A DNA stretch of 64,000 nt from Anthonomus grandis grandis (Eukaryota; Arthropoda; Insecta; Coleoptera; Curculionidae): contig NC_065555.1 in NCBI RefSeq assembly GCF_022605725.1, positions 23,298,774-23,362,773 on the forward strand. The letters run 5' to 3'. The notes under the pieces are model-generated. The model was not told the DNA's origin. It saw only the letters and a program-made list of their open reading frames with translations, and did no database searches. Positions 22,815-32,969 of this stretch are shown piece after piece. Made by a program: the position numbers and the translations under genes. The number at the start of each line of letters is the position of its first letter. Within the stretch, counting starts at the first letter, position 1.

Positions 22815-24357
22815 TGTTATGTTATAAATATTATCCCGGCAAGACTATCCGGTTTACAGGGGCTATTTCTAGGGAGTTGAGTTTGTTCGACGGTCTTGGT
22901 TTAAGAGTTCTAAACAACAAGAACAACTCCCTAGATCTGATAGGTTCCAGAAACCCTGTTAAATTTAAAAGATGGAACAAAAAAAAAGAACCTATCAGGT
23001 CGGCTTCGTGGGTTCTCTGTATGGTCAGTTGCCTCAGTCACACTCACTCACTCAGTAGTAAAACACCTTAATTTAATTTAAATAGGGTGTTTATTAAAGT
23101 CTTCATACTCAATAGCTTAATTTATCAGAAACAAGGAGTTAAATCTACATGGTAAGTAAATATAAGTAAATATACAAGATGGTCTTAAAAAGGTAAACAA
23201 AAATAAATAAAAGATATATATATATATACAAGTTTATAACCCAAAGGTAGATACCTGAATTCATCAGTGATCACTTCGGAAGCATTACATAATAAGGCGT
23301 AACATTGAATTGTTTTAATTTAGATAATTATACCATACATATAGTTACTTAAGTTTTAAATATTAAAATGAGAAAGTGATAATAAATTCATGTTAAATCA
23401 TACAAAAAAAATCAAAAGAAGAATATGGTTAAGATTAAAAGAATGTGCTTACGGGTCAAGTTCCATGGTGTTCTTCTTTCGGGGGCGAGAGCCCGCGATG
23501 GGCAATTTTTCACCACATAGGGCTTACGGCATGATGTGTGTTGACGGGGCTAAGGGCGGCGAAATTATTTTTCAGGCTTCAGGGCGAAATCCTCATCACT
23601 GCTGGGTCACGGCTGGCGGTTTACACTGTCATATTTAAGGAGCCGAAGTTTCGAGAGGCATCGAACTACTAAAACCCATCCTGCTTCAAAAATATTTCGT
23701 TGAAACTGAAGAAACACTAATGCATTTTAGTTTTAGATGTTATTTTAACAAAAAAGGTGCTGGCGGAAAAAGATGATAATAGATTTATTTCAAACCTCGC
23801 TCCGTCACAGCGGGCAGCACGGTTCACTCTTGACGGACGCAGGAGCTGGAAAAGACCCCCAGATGCGTCGCGGAACTGCTTAAGTAGTAGTTCAAAACAC
23901 GTCTGGGCGCAAGACCGGAGATTGAGGAACTTCACTCGTTACTTTATGGGTTTAGCCGCTATGGGCCCAACCAAAACCCATACATAGGTCACCAATAAGC
24001 AAACCATAGAGTGCCTAGTGGAAAGTACAATTACGGGCCAAATCGTAATAATTCGACACGCGGCGCCACTGGCGTCCGCTTTAGTAAACCGGTTGACCAA
24101 TTCAATTGCCGTGAAATCTTCTCCATGCACAGCATATTGTAAACAATAACAAAGAATTAAAATGGTAATAATATTGATAGTGGTTTAATGAAAAATATTG
24201 GCGAATTCCATTAAGAGTCGAAGGCAATTGTAATTATGGTGGGTGTCTCAGTTTTGAAAGAAAAATTTAGAATAAAGTCATTTTTAAATATTTTAACCAA
24301 ATGAATAAAAGTTAGGATTCTCCAGATCCCGTCTAAAGCGTAATTAATCCTGCAACA
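22815..24357. mobile_element. Solo-LTR-like insertion inside the LINE
   Basis: This 1543-bp segment begins TGTTATG and ends CTGCAACA, giving TGTT...AACA ends. It is flanked by a direct 4-bp repeat AAGG (22811-22814 and 24358-24361). Removing it and one AAGG restores the reading GPLLFLIYVND across the junction in the surrounding RT, which proves the segment is an insertion. The first and last 200 bp do not match each other, so it is not a pair of short LTRs. No gag or pol frame was recognised. A solo LTR of a gypsy or BEL element is the best explanation; the length is on the long side. Confidence 0.75.
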
Positions 24358-24359
24358 AA

Positions 24360-25148
24360 GGACCAAGTATTGATCCTTACAGAACACCCACATTTATATC
24401 ACATTTATATTAAGTTCCTTAGAGATACCACCATTAAATTTGACAGCCTGGATACGATTTGATAAGTAGGAACGAAACCACTCAAGGGCAGTTCCTCTGA
24501 AACCATAGAGCTCCAGTTTCATCAGCAGCACTCTGTGACTCATGCAATCAAATGCCTTGGACAAGTCACAGAATACCGCTGCTGCAACTTCAACAACATT
24601 AAGTCGGTTGTACAGGTGCTCTAGAAAGCTAAAGATAGCATCATTTGTGCTCACAGACTCACGAAAGCCAAACTGCTGAAGACTCAATAGGCCAAATCTA
24701 TTTAAAAATGAAACCATCCTCACCTTAACGAGCCGTTCCACTATCTTGGCAATAACGCTATAGGTCTAAAGTTAGAAGGACAGTCGCGATCGCCACCCTT
24801 GTAAAGAGGAACAATCATTGCTCTTTTTAAGCACTCTGGGAAAACTCCAGACAAAAATGAAAAGTTAATTGACTCGGCCAAGACTTGCAAAGCAACAAGA
24901 AGTAAAACAGAAAATATTTTAAGAGAAAGCCCATCCCAACCTGATGAACTCTTATTCTTAATATTAACCATTAACTGTTTAAGCTCTTCTACACTTGTGG
25001 GGGCAAAAAAGAAAGATTCGGCTACTACCACATTGCTGAGATAGCTCCTGGGATCTATTTTTTGCGAGAGATTAGCTGCAAGGTTACTAGCAATATCACA
25101 GTAGAAGGAATTGAGGACATTGGAATCTAAGGTATTTGGAATAACCAA
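24360..25148 (-). pseudogene. LINE reverse transcriptase, fingers and palm
   Basis: The upstream half of the RT on the minus strand has two frames that join near 24741. The first carries SSSGWDGLSLKIF, FPECLKRAMIVPLYK and NFRPIALLP. The second carries the palm motif FCDLSKAFDCMSHRVLL, then LYGFRGTALEWFRSYLSNR. It ends near 24394 in a stop where GVPQG should stand; the reading resumes as GSILGPL up to the insertion. The first catalytic Asp (LSKAFD context) is present. Confidence 0.85.
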
Positions 25149-25184
25149 GACATTATTTTTACCCCTAAGCTCATTTAAAATCTT

Positions 25185-25520
25185 TCAAGACTCTTTTGCT
25201 CTGTTGGAGGAATTATTTATCCTCCTTTGAAAGTAGGTCGACTTAGCCATTCTGATTGAGTTTCTGTAAATCTTGCGGTATCTGTTATAATAATTTAAAA
25301 ATGTTGCATTGTTCATAGCATATTTCCTAATGTAAAAAAGGGAGCGCATATTTTTCCCAGATACTCGTAAACCCTTAGTATATAAAGGTTTTTTATTTCG
25401 TTTCTTAATATTGACAACAGGAAAAGCAGTGTTAAAATTGTTTAATACTATTTGATGAAAGCTATGCAGTGGGTTAACAGTAGTCAATACATTATTCCAA
25501 CTTGACATATTGCAAAGCAA
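25185..25520 (-). pseudogene. LINE ORF2 linker between endonuclease and RT
   Basis: This is an open 111-codon frame on the minus strand. It is rich in basic residues (RNKKPLYTKGLRVSGKNMRSLF, then YNRYRKIYRNSIRMAKSTYFQRRI). It lies directly upstream of the RT and shows the pattern common between EN and RT in this LINE group. It is interrupted from the RT frame near 25150-25185. No endonuclease sequence is found beyond 25560. Confidence 0.6.
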
Positions 25521-25904
25521 AGAGACTTGACTTGTTATAAGGGACTGATGGCGCTAAAAACTAAACTTATGAAATTAAAATTTTTGGTTAAACTCATTTA
25601 ACGTACTTAAATCTTATATTTAAATTAAATATTATCTTGCTATCAACTATCCTGAATTTCTAACTTAATAAAGCTAAACCCAAAAATCCCGAATAATAAA
25701 GTTTTAAATACAAATAAATTTTAAGGCCGGACCTGTGCAACTTTTCACGCTTGAGTGGCTATGACTAAGGTCAGGCGTTTAACAAAATAGTACGTGGGCA
25801 CATGCAGTCACATTTTACGAATCAAATGTATAAATTCTTAAAAAAATGCTTAAAAAAATTATTTATTTAATGAAATGATTAAATATCGCTTAGAATAATA
25901 CTTT

Positions 25905-26025
25905 ATGACTTTTTCCACATAAAATTTTGCGATTTAAACATGCATGTCATGTGACAATACAAGCAAAACCGGCACACGGACTATTTGCGGTACATCAAAG
26001 ATTCTAATAGATCTCTGAACTGAAC
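25905..26025. repeat. Inverted repeat, right copy
   Basis: This is the reverse-complement partner of 19407-19550. Its outer border is near the phrase TCTCTGAACTGAACTATAAC. See the left copy for the shared motifs. Confidence 0.55.
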
Positions 26026-26225
26026 TATAACTCGTGTTGAGTTGGGGTCAAAGATAGAGTGGAGCCACCTGAGTCATAATAAGGTGCTAGTCGTACTATG
26101 TTTACAATTTTTATCTTCATTGTCAGATTATATAGCTTTCAGTTCAAAATAAGCCGCTCTTAATAACTTATGTACGTGTTGGGATACTAAACGAATATAA
26201 TTTGTATTTCCTCCCCCACACTACG

Positions 26226-26390
26226 CTTTGACAGTTCGGCAATTGCCTAATAAACATTTCCAGGGATATGGATTGGCAGGCGTGGTGGAATTGAAGGGTC
26301 CGCACGGTCGCCAGACTTAACACCACTAGATTTTTTCCTTTGGTGGTATTTAAAAAGCAAAGTTTATATAAAACCCTACTTGAAAATATT
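26226..26390 (+). pseudogene. Mariner transposase C-terminal remnant
   Basis: Translation in the plus strand gives a fragment around the third catalytic box: FPGIWIGRRGGIEGSARSPD followed by LTPLDFFLWWYLKSKVYIKP. Mariner-like relatives have the same WIGRRG and SPDLSPLDFFLW pattern. Nothing upstream of this piece can be read, so only about 50 codons remain. It is distinct from the insertion at 26713. Confidence 0.75.
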
Positions 26391-26469
26391 CTTAGAACAT
26401 TGAAAGACTAGAACTAGCCTTATCGTGGAACTATGGGCAGTTAAAGAAAAAATAACAAAACTTCACAAA

Positions 26470-26712
26470 TGCCGAACGTAAACACAAAGACGTTTGTCAA
26501 GATAAAATTTCGCAAGATGACAGCTTTTGCCTGCGGTGTTGCCATTTCAAATTTTTTAGAAGCGGTTTTAGGAATAATAATGCTAATAATTTTTTTCCGC
26601 ATTGAAGATGTTATTTTTGCGCTCAGAATAACATATCTATTTCTGCTTTTTATTTGTATTCCAAAATCTAACCCCAATAAGTTAAATTAACATTATTATA
26701 TGTGTTGAGATA
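26470..26712. repeat. Older repeat, left part of mariner target
   Basis: Together with 28694-28790, this segment matches the reverse complement of 60350-60640. Shared phrases include AAATTTTTTAGAAGCGGTTTTAGG here against its complement there, and GTTAAATTAACATTAT. The second copy lacks the mariner element, so it shows the empty site. An internal open frame here is not protein-like. Confidence 0.75.
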
Positions 26713-27288
26713 CAGGGTGGCCATTTGAAAACGAAACAGAGCCTATTTTGGGTCCCTCAGAACATTTGCGAAAAAATCCTCGGACCCGTCAATTTTTTAT
26801 TCAAGGGGGAAACATTTTTTTTGCTAGTTTTGCCCCCCTGAGGGCAAAGCCCTAGCGGGGGTGACAAGGGCCCCCAAAATTTTGAATAAAACGGGAGGCC
26901 AAGTGATATCCTATTTTGAAGGTATTTTTATGTGGATTATAACCCTAAAGTTTTAAATTGTTACTATTTGCCTAGTCGATACAGGGGCTAATAAAAGTTA
27001 CAAAAACATGTCAACATTTTTTATGAAAAAAAATTCTTGTAAATTTAGCAGTTAAATAAATACAAAAAATGTTGTTCTCCTACATTGTGAACCGTACTTT
27101 CTGTTGTTTTTTTTTAATACCCGTAGGTATCTATGCCAATTCTACAAGGGAACTCTTGGTTATTGTTGAGGCGGTTATTATAGCAACATTTTGAAGTTTA
27201 ATAGTGGTTGTCAATTACTGCTGTCAGATCATAGTGTGTCAAACAAATAGCTCTTTAAAGTTAGTTAGTTACAATATTGAGTGTGATA

Positions 27289-28386
27289 ATGGTTTATTCA
27301 CTTGCTGAAAGAGTTGAAACAATTTCTCTTTTCTTTGCGAACAATGACAATGCTAATAGAACTGCCCAGCTTTTTAACACACTACAACACCCTAATCGAC
27401 AGGTCTATCGCAAGTACATTTTGAAATTGGTTCAAAAACTTAGGGAAACTGGGTCTGTGGCTTAATAAAAAGCGCGAAATGGATAATCCAGTGGTGAATG
27501 AAGCTTCAGAAGTAGCTATTTTAGGCCATATTGTGCAAGATCCTACACTGAGCATAAGGAAGTTATCAACCGTGTCTGGTATTAAGAGAAGCAGCATTCA
27601 GAAGATATTAAAAAAAAACAAGTTTCATCCGTACAAAATGCATCTCATACAAGAACTAAACGAAGACGATTTTGATAGGCGAGTACAATTTTGTGAAACT
27701 ATATCTGAACAAGCCGCCAATGATCCACACTTTCTATTTAATGTATGTTTTTCTGACGAATGCTCCTTTTTCCTAAACGGTACTGTGAATCGTCACAACT
27801 GTCGCTATTGGGCTGATTCAAATCACAGAATATTTCGTGAGGTGCATACCCAACATCCTAAAAAATTAAATGTTTGGGCTGGCATTTTTGGTAAACATAT
27901 CGTAGGCCCCTTATTTTTACCTGGCAATTTAACAGGAGAGATGTACCTGGAGTTATTAGAAAATACAATTCATTCAGCATTAGTGGATATACTAGAAAAT
28001 AATAACGAGTCCTTCGTCTCGTTATTATTTTCTAGTATATCGTCTAGTATTTCAGCAAGATGGGGCGCCACCCCACTATGCTGCAAGAGTTCGTCAATAT
28101 TTGGACCAAACGTTTCCAGGACAATGGATTGGAAGAAGAGGAGCTATTGAATGGCCTCCTCGTTCCCCGGACTTAAGCCCGTTAGATTTTTTTTTATGGG
28201 GCCATTTTAAAAACTAAAATTTATGCTAGTCAGCCAACATCGCTAGACCATTTGCGACAAAGAATAATTGATGAATGTCGTCAAATCACCCCAGAAATTT
28301 TGCAAAATGTACGGGAAAGGTTTGAAGAAAACCTGTATTATTGTATGGAAGTCGAAGTCCAACATTTTGAACATTTACTTGATTGA
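27289..28386 (+). pseudogene. Mariner-like transposase with three lesions
   Basis: The gene starts MVYSLAERVE and has two N-terminal HTH segments (DUF4817 type, ending LKKNKFHPYKM). The catalytic domain follows: first box CFSDECSF, second QQDGAPPHY, third PRSPDLSPLDFFLWG. By my count 36 residues separate the second and third Asp. Three lesions break it: an extra T near 27466 after GSVA, a 56-bp hairpin region at 27986-28041, and an extra A near 28210 after the third box. The downstream C-terminus reads EVEVQHFEHLLD and then a stop at 28384-28386. All catalytic residues remain, so the copy is young but dead. Confidence 0.85.
27986..28041. repeat. 24-bp perfect hairpin inside transposase gene
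   Basis: The left arm 27986-28009 (starting GATATACTAGAAAATAAT) is the exact complement of 28018-28041. The loop is the 8 bases TCCTTCGT. The left arm agrees with normal coding (LVDILENN); the return arm has no counterpart in related transposases and shifts the frame. This looks like a snap-back template switch during replication or repair. Confidence 0.85.
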
Positions 28387-28693
28387 TTTTATCTTTAATC
28401 CCTTTATTTAAAATTATACTTTTTAACATTTTTTTGTAACTTTTATTAGCCCCTGTATCGACTAGGCAAATAGTAACGATTTAAAACTTTAGGGTTATAA
28501 TCCACATAAAAATACCTTCAAAATAAGGTACCACTCGACCCCCCGTTCCATTTAAAATTTTGGGGGTCCTTGCGAAACTAGCAAAAAAATGTTTCCCCAT
28601 TGAATCAAAAATTGACGGGTCCGAGGATTTTTTCGCAAATGTTCTGAGGGACCCAAAATAGGCTCTGTTTCGTTTTCAAATGGCCACCCTGTA

Positions 28694-28790
28694 TAGCTGA
28701 AAATTTCCTCATTTGAAAACACGTATAAACTTGACAACAGAGAATCGATTAATATGTTTGTAAACAAAAAACGTCCCTGCTCCTGTGTAC
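28694..28790. repeat. Older repeat, right part of mariner target
   Basis: This segment continues the repeat of 26470-26712 after the mariner insertion. Its complement matches 60350-60452, including CATGTACACAGG.GCA, GTTTACAAACATAT and ATTCTCTGTTGTCAAGT. Confidence 0.75.
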
Positions 28791-29129
28791 ATGTTGAACT
28801 CCAGCAAAGTTGATGTTTACTAATTCTAGCTTTTCAAAATTGTAATAAAATATTAATGATTTAATAGATGGAATTACTCGCGAATGTAGAAATATTAGCT
28901 GACACTTAACACTTGCCAATATTCGTCAGCAATTTTAAAACAGACTTTAATATTATCTCGCGAATAACGGAGCACATTTTGATTTAATAAAATAAATTCT
29001 GTGAACTGATTAAATGGTTTATTTCTTAAACACGTTTTCACGCCCTTATTGTCTATAAACTTACATTTTTTATACACCGTTGGGTCGTAGATCGTATGCC
29101 CTTATAAATCATATATCACAGTTAGGGTA

Positions 29130-29920
29130 GCCATTTGAAAGTAATATTTTTGTAGCCGTTGAATTCATCTGGCTATTTGTCCTTCAATATTTCCGAACTG
29201 AAACAGCTATTCCAGAGAAAATAACCAGTCCTAAGAATGGATCGTTAACTATACCAATCTTTACGAAAATGTTCAATAGCTTTTACTACTGCCAATAGCT
29301 CTCGTCTGACACACAATAGTTTCTTTCTAGTTTTGATAGCGTTTTATTGAAATAAGCTATCACTGGCTCGCCATATTTCATATTTTTGTTTAAGGACGGC
29401 TCCAATTGCAACATAGCTTTTATTAGAAATAAAAGTTTGTCTAGTGATTGGATACGTTAAATACCACGTGGATAATCTTTAAATGATCATAAAATATTTT
29501 TTTCTGAATAATGACATAATCATCTAGATAAACTAAGCATGGTTTCCATGTCATTCCACGTAACACAATTTCTACAAGCCCTTCAAAGGTGGCTGGAGCA
29601 TGACAGAATCCAAAGGGGGTTACTGCAAACTTAAACAAAATCCTGGTCCTGTCGAGAATGCAGTATTTTCCTTCTTTTGGATGCATTCTTATTTGTCAGT
29701 ATTCACTCTTCAGATCTAGGGTTAAAAACTATTGTGCACCTGATAGCATGTCCAGGGTCATCAATTCTTGGTCGAGGATAACTGTCTTTCTTATAATATA
29801 TAGTCTCGTTTTTTTTGTTTTCTATCCTGTTCATTAAATTTCTTTTATAAATTTCTCGGTCTCCATCTTCGCTTGACTTCTTGTTAAAGGCATCCACTAA
29901 ATTGGGCTTCTAGATATCTT
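29130..29920 (-). pseudogene. Ty3/gypsy pol remnant (RT and RNase H)
   Basis: Minus-strand pieces cover the 3' half of a reverse transcriptase and part of RNase H. Visible motifs are KKDSYPRPRIDD; FKFAVTPFGFCHAPATFEGL; the catalytic box as YLDDYVII (YLDDVII in relatives, with an extra residue); and, after frame breaks, SYVAIGAVL and ELLAVVKAIEHF of RNase H. Protease, integrase and gag are missing or unrecognisable. It is of a different lineage from the errantivirus at 42619, which has YIDD and different spacing. Confidence 0.8.
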
Positions 29921-30249
29921 TTATGTGTCAGCAAGACAGCTTGTCAAAGTTAGGTATTTTTCGCATCAACAATGGGTAAATTATAACTTTTTAAAAATTG
30001 CTAGTATTTTGTTGCTTCACGTTTTAACAGTGCGAAATGTCTTTCTTAACAATTTTAAATCCTTATTTTACACTAAAATACAAATCTAACATTTGTGGCT
30101 GTAATAAGTAAAGATAGCCTGTCAAAGTTAACCATTTTTGCATCTGTAATCGATAAAGCATGTCTTTGAAACATTGCTGGCAATTTTTTGTTGCTAGACG
30201 TTTTAACAACAGAAGTTTAAAAGAAAATACAAATAAGACATTTGCGTCT

Positions 30250-30698
30250 TTTCTTGAACACACTTACTCTAGCGATATACTTTTATGTCAGGAAGTCAGG
30301 AACACATTCCTTTTATTAACAACGTTAAAACTTTCACCTCGTGACTCTTGTTGACTGTCGTTTAATTGTTTCCAAGGTAAACAAAAGAAACTGATTAAGA
30401 TGTCATAAAACGCGGTTCGCTTTAAAAACCGATGGAACAATTTAGAAATACTTAGAGGTTTCAACATTGCTTTTGCCGAGGGAGACTACCAGGATTTACA
30501 ATAAAATAACCTTAATTGGGGTTAAAATGAGGCGCTCAAACAAGATGTATTAAAAACTAGACACTATACGTGAAAATGATAAACATAAGTACACTAAATA
30601 AACTTAACTAATCAACTTAAACTACAAAATAAGAGCAAAGCTATACAGTATTAAACTATGAGAATAATTAGCGTATTTACATTTTCATAATATTAAGA
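30250..30698 (-). repeat. LTR-like repeat, copy 2
   Basis: This is a diverged direct copy of 18920-19385, with a right border at ACATTTTCATAATATT. It lies next to the gypsy pol remnant on the side expected for the 5' LTR of that minus-strand element, with little room for gag. That suggests a large internal deletion. The LTR status is inferred. Confidence 0.5.
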
Positions 30699-32969
30699 AA
30701 TATGACTTCACTATATAATAAACGAAAATTATTGATACTTACGCAGAAAATATAGTTAAGTTAGCGAAAAACATTAAATCGATTGGCACCAATTATACAT
30801 ACAATAAGTCCGACTGAAAACACAGGTTGAGACACAACGGTTGGCCTTTTTTCTTGGAACGCGGAGTCGACCACTTGGTCTATTCTTCGACTTACCTTGG
30901 TTGCCTCTTTTTCATCCGGTAAACCTAGTCCATCCCTAAGAAATCGCTCCGAAAAAACCGAGATGCCAACCATAAATAAATTGATAGAAGCCTATAGCTC
31001 TCACCGATTCATAGAATAAGGGCTCACGTAGATATCCGACAAGGAAAGACCAGTCAAACTGGTAAAGCAGTTAAAACAACCAGAATTTAGCGAGTACGGT
31101 AAAAATTTACTTTCCTTCGTGGGCAAAAAACGTATTTAATATCACTTAGATTCCAAATGTGAGAAAGCTGAACCGATGAAGCTACTACCAATAGAACTAA
31201 ATATGTTCTGATTGTCAAAGTCTTTTACAAATTGGTTTTTAGCTCTCTGGAAGTCAGATTTTAGTGCCGGTATAGTGACAGATTTCTATAGGATTATTAA
31301 GCACTCTATCAATCCTGTAAATCGTGGTAACATAAGGACAATTACTTCGAGATCTTCTTAGCATACTAAATAAAGATCAAAAAACATTATTCAAGGTGGG
31401 CCCCGTATTCAACCTTATACTACGGTTTTCTTATCACATCATTCGTCCTTTATGTTCTTTATTGATGAAAGTAGGATATATATAAACTATTAATAAAAAT
31501 ATTAAAGCTAGGGTATAAGAAATTAAATATTTATGAATCAACAAAAGACGTGAAAAAATAATTAAAAAGAATTACTAACTACTTATCTATAAAATCCAAC
31601 TTCAAAGGCTGCTTCGAGGGTTGGAAAAAATTATATTAACATTTATCCGAAGTTACTTCTCTCTGAGATACAGGGCGTTTTAGTTAAAAAGAAAACTGTA
31701 ATATGTCTGCCATTGTGTCTGCAGAGCGTTAGCAACTGTAACAAAAGACACTATTTTTAGTCTCTTCTGTTTTCTTTTTACCGTGCTTACTAAAAAAAAT
31801 TAAGATCTACTTCTTATGACAATTTATATTAAATCGAATCAAATACCTACTTAACTGTAAAACCAGAGCGATAATATTGTCATATCAATAAACTTCAAAG
31901 ATTTCAATAAGCAGTTACTCCATGTTAAATAATATTACTAACGCTAAAATGGCTAATATACATATTACTTAATTTATGGATTGGCAAATGAACTGCAGGA
32001 TAAAACATTTGGAACGCTATATGAATGAATATCAAAATAAAGTTTTAATAAAAGTTTTAACATGTGGTGAAAAATCAGAAACTCTAAAAACGCCTAAACA
32101 AGAAGAAGCTTTATTTGATATAGAAGCTGGAGCAAGCTCGAATAGTAACATCAACCCTACAGCTTGAAGCTAACCCAAAAACTATTTGAAAAAATTTAAA
32201 GAGAAACCTCCTGTATCATATATTTTTTACCAGAGTTCATTTCAAAATTTGTTCACTAACTTTCATAATACCAATTTTTTAGGCAATGAAAATTAATTAC
32301 GTTATTAGAGAAGTAGAAAAATTAATTTGCATCAACAATTTTCGCTGAGCATTTAGGTAGGACTTGGATAAGGAGGATCTCAAACCCAGACGTTCATCTA
32401 ACAAATCGATTACAATCATATATTTTATTCGGAGGTTAATATTTTGTTCATTTACTTTAAGTTTAAAATTGTTTATCACACATACGTAGAACAGAAATGT
32501 TCGACATCGTTAACACCCTTTTCTGCTTAATCCTCGAAATAAATGGATCAATTAAAAGTCTGTCAATCCTTTTGAGGATGGAATTTCAATAACCTATATT
32601 TGTTGTTTTAAAATAAGTTATGGTTTAAGATTGGTTTGCATATTTTAGTTGAAAAGGGTATTTTTTCTCTTATCCAACATACGGTGCTATTGATGGTCCT
32701 AGATATAGGGATGTTACCTCATATATTTCGATAAATCAGCTGTGTAGTCGAATCGGTAAAGTTCAATAACTTCAGTCTGCAATGTTTTTAGAATTTCGGC
32801 CACAATTTTGCCAACAGTATTAATATTCTATTTCGATCTACAGCGTTCTCGAGTTTTGTAGAATTGGATATAGAACTAGTTTGTTTGAAGTTCTAAAGTG
32901 GTTGATTTTATATGCCATAAAAATTAATGAAGCATTAACTTTATTTTTCCTCAATCGGCCTTAAATTCC
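30699..32969. other. Unassigned stretch
   Basis: Two short frames (30761-30973 minus and 31976-32167 plus) have no family resemblance that I recognise. A TACAGGGCGTTTTAGTT phrase near 31671 resembles a mariner end, but no partner was found. Otherwise nothing is seen. Confidence 0.35.

Larger units (their letters stand above)
21790..25560 (-). mobile_element. 5'-truncated LINE (CR1/jockey group), interrupted
   Basis: Minus-strand fragments of a non-LTR retrotransposon ORF2 run from about 25520 to 21982. The endonuclease domain is missing, so the copy is 5' truncated. A 1543-bp insertion (22815-24357) splits the reverse transcriptase between GPL and LFLIYVND. Downstream of the stop, a minus-strand AATAAA lies near 21820, suggesting a 3' end around 21790-21820. 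The clade call (CR1/jockey group) rests on the RT and C-terminal motifs, not on a tree. Confidence 0.8.
26713..28691 (+). mobile_element. Long-TIR mariner-like element, TA duplicated
   Basis: This 1979-bp element begins CAGGGTGGCCATTTGAAAAC and ends with its reverse complement. TA lies outside at 26711-26712 and 28692-28693. The inverted arms are about 260-300 bp long (26713 to about 27010 and 28430-28691). The left arm has an extra C/G-rich palindromic stretch near 26835-26870. The transposase lies between the arms on the plus strand. The empty site in the paralogous repeat near 60447-60450 supports the borders. Confidence 0.9.

Noticed and set aside
26441..26690. Overlapping hydrophobic frames on both strands, possible membrane protein
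   Set aside because: They lie inside a dispersed repeat that recurs at 60350-60640, where the frames are not kept.
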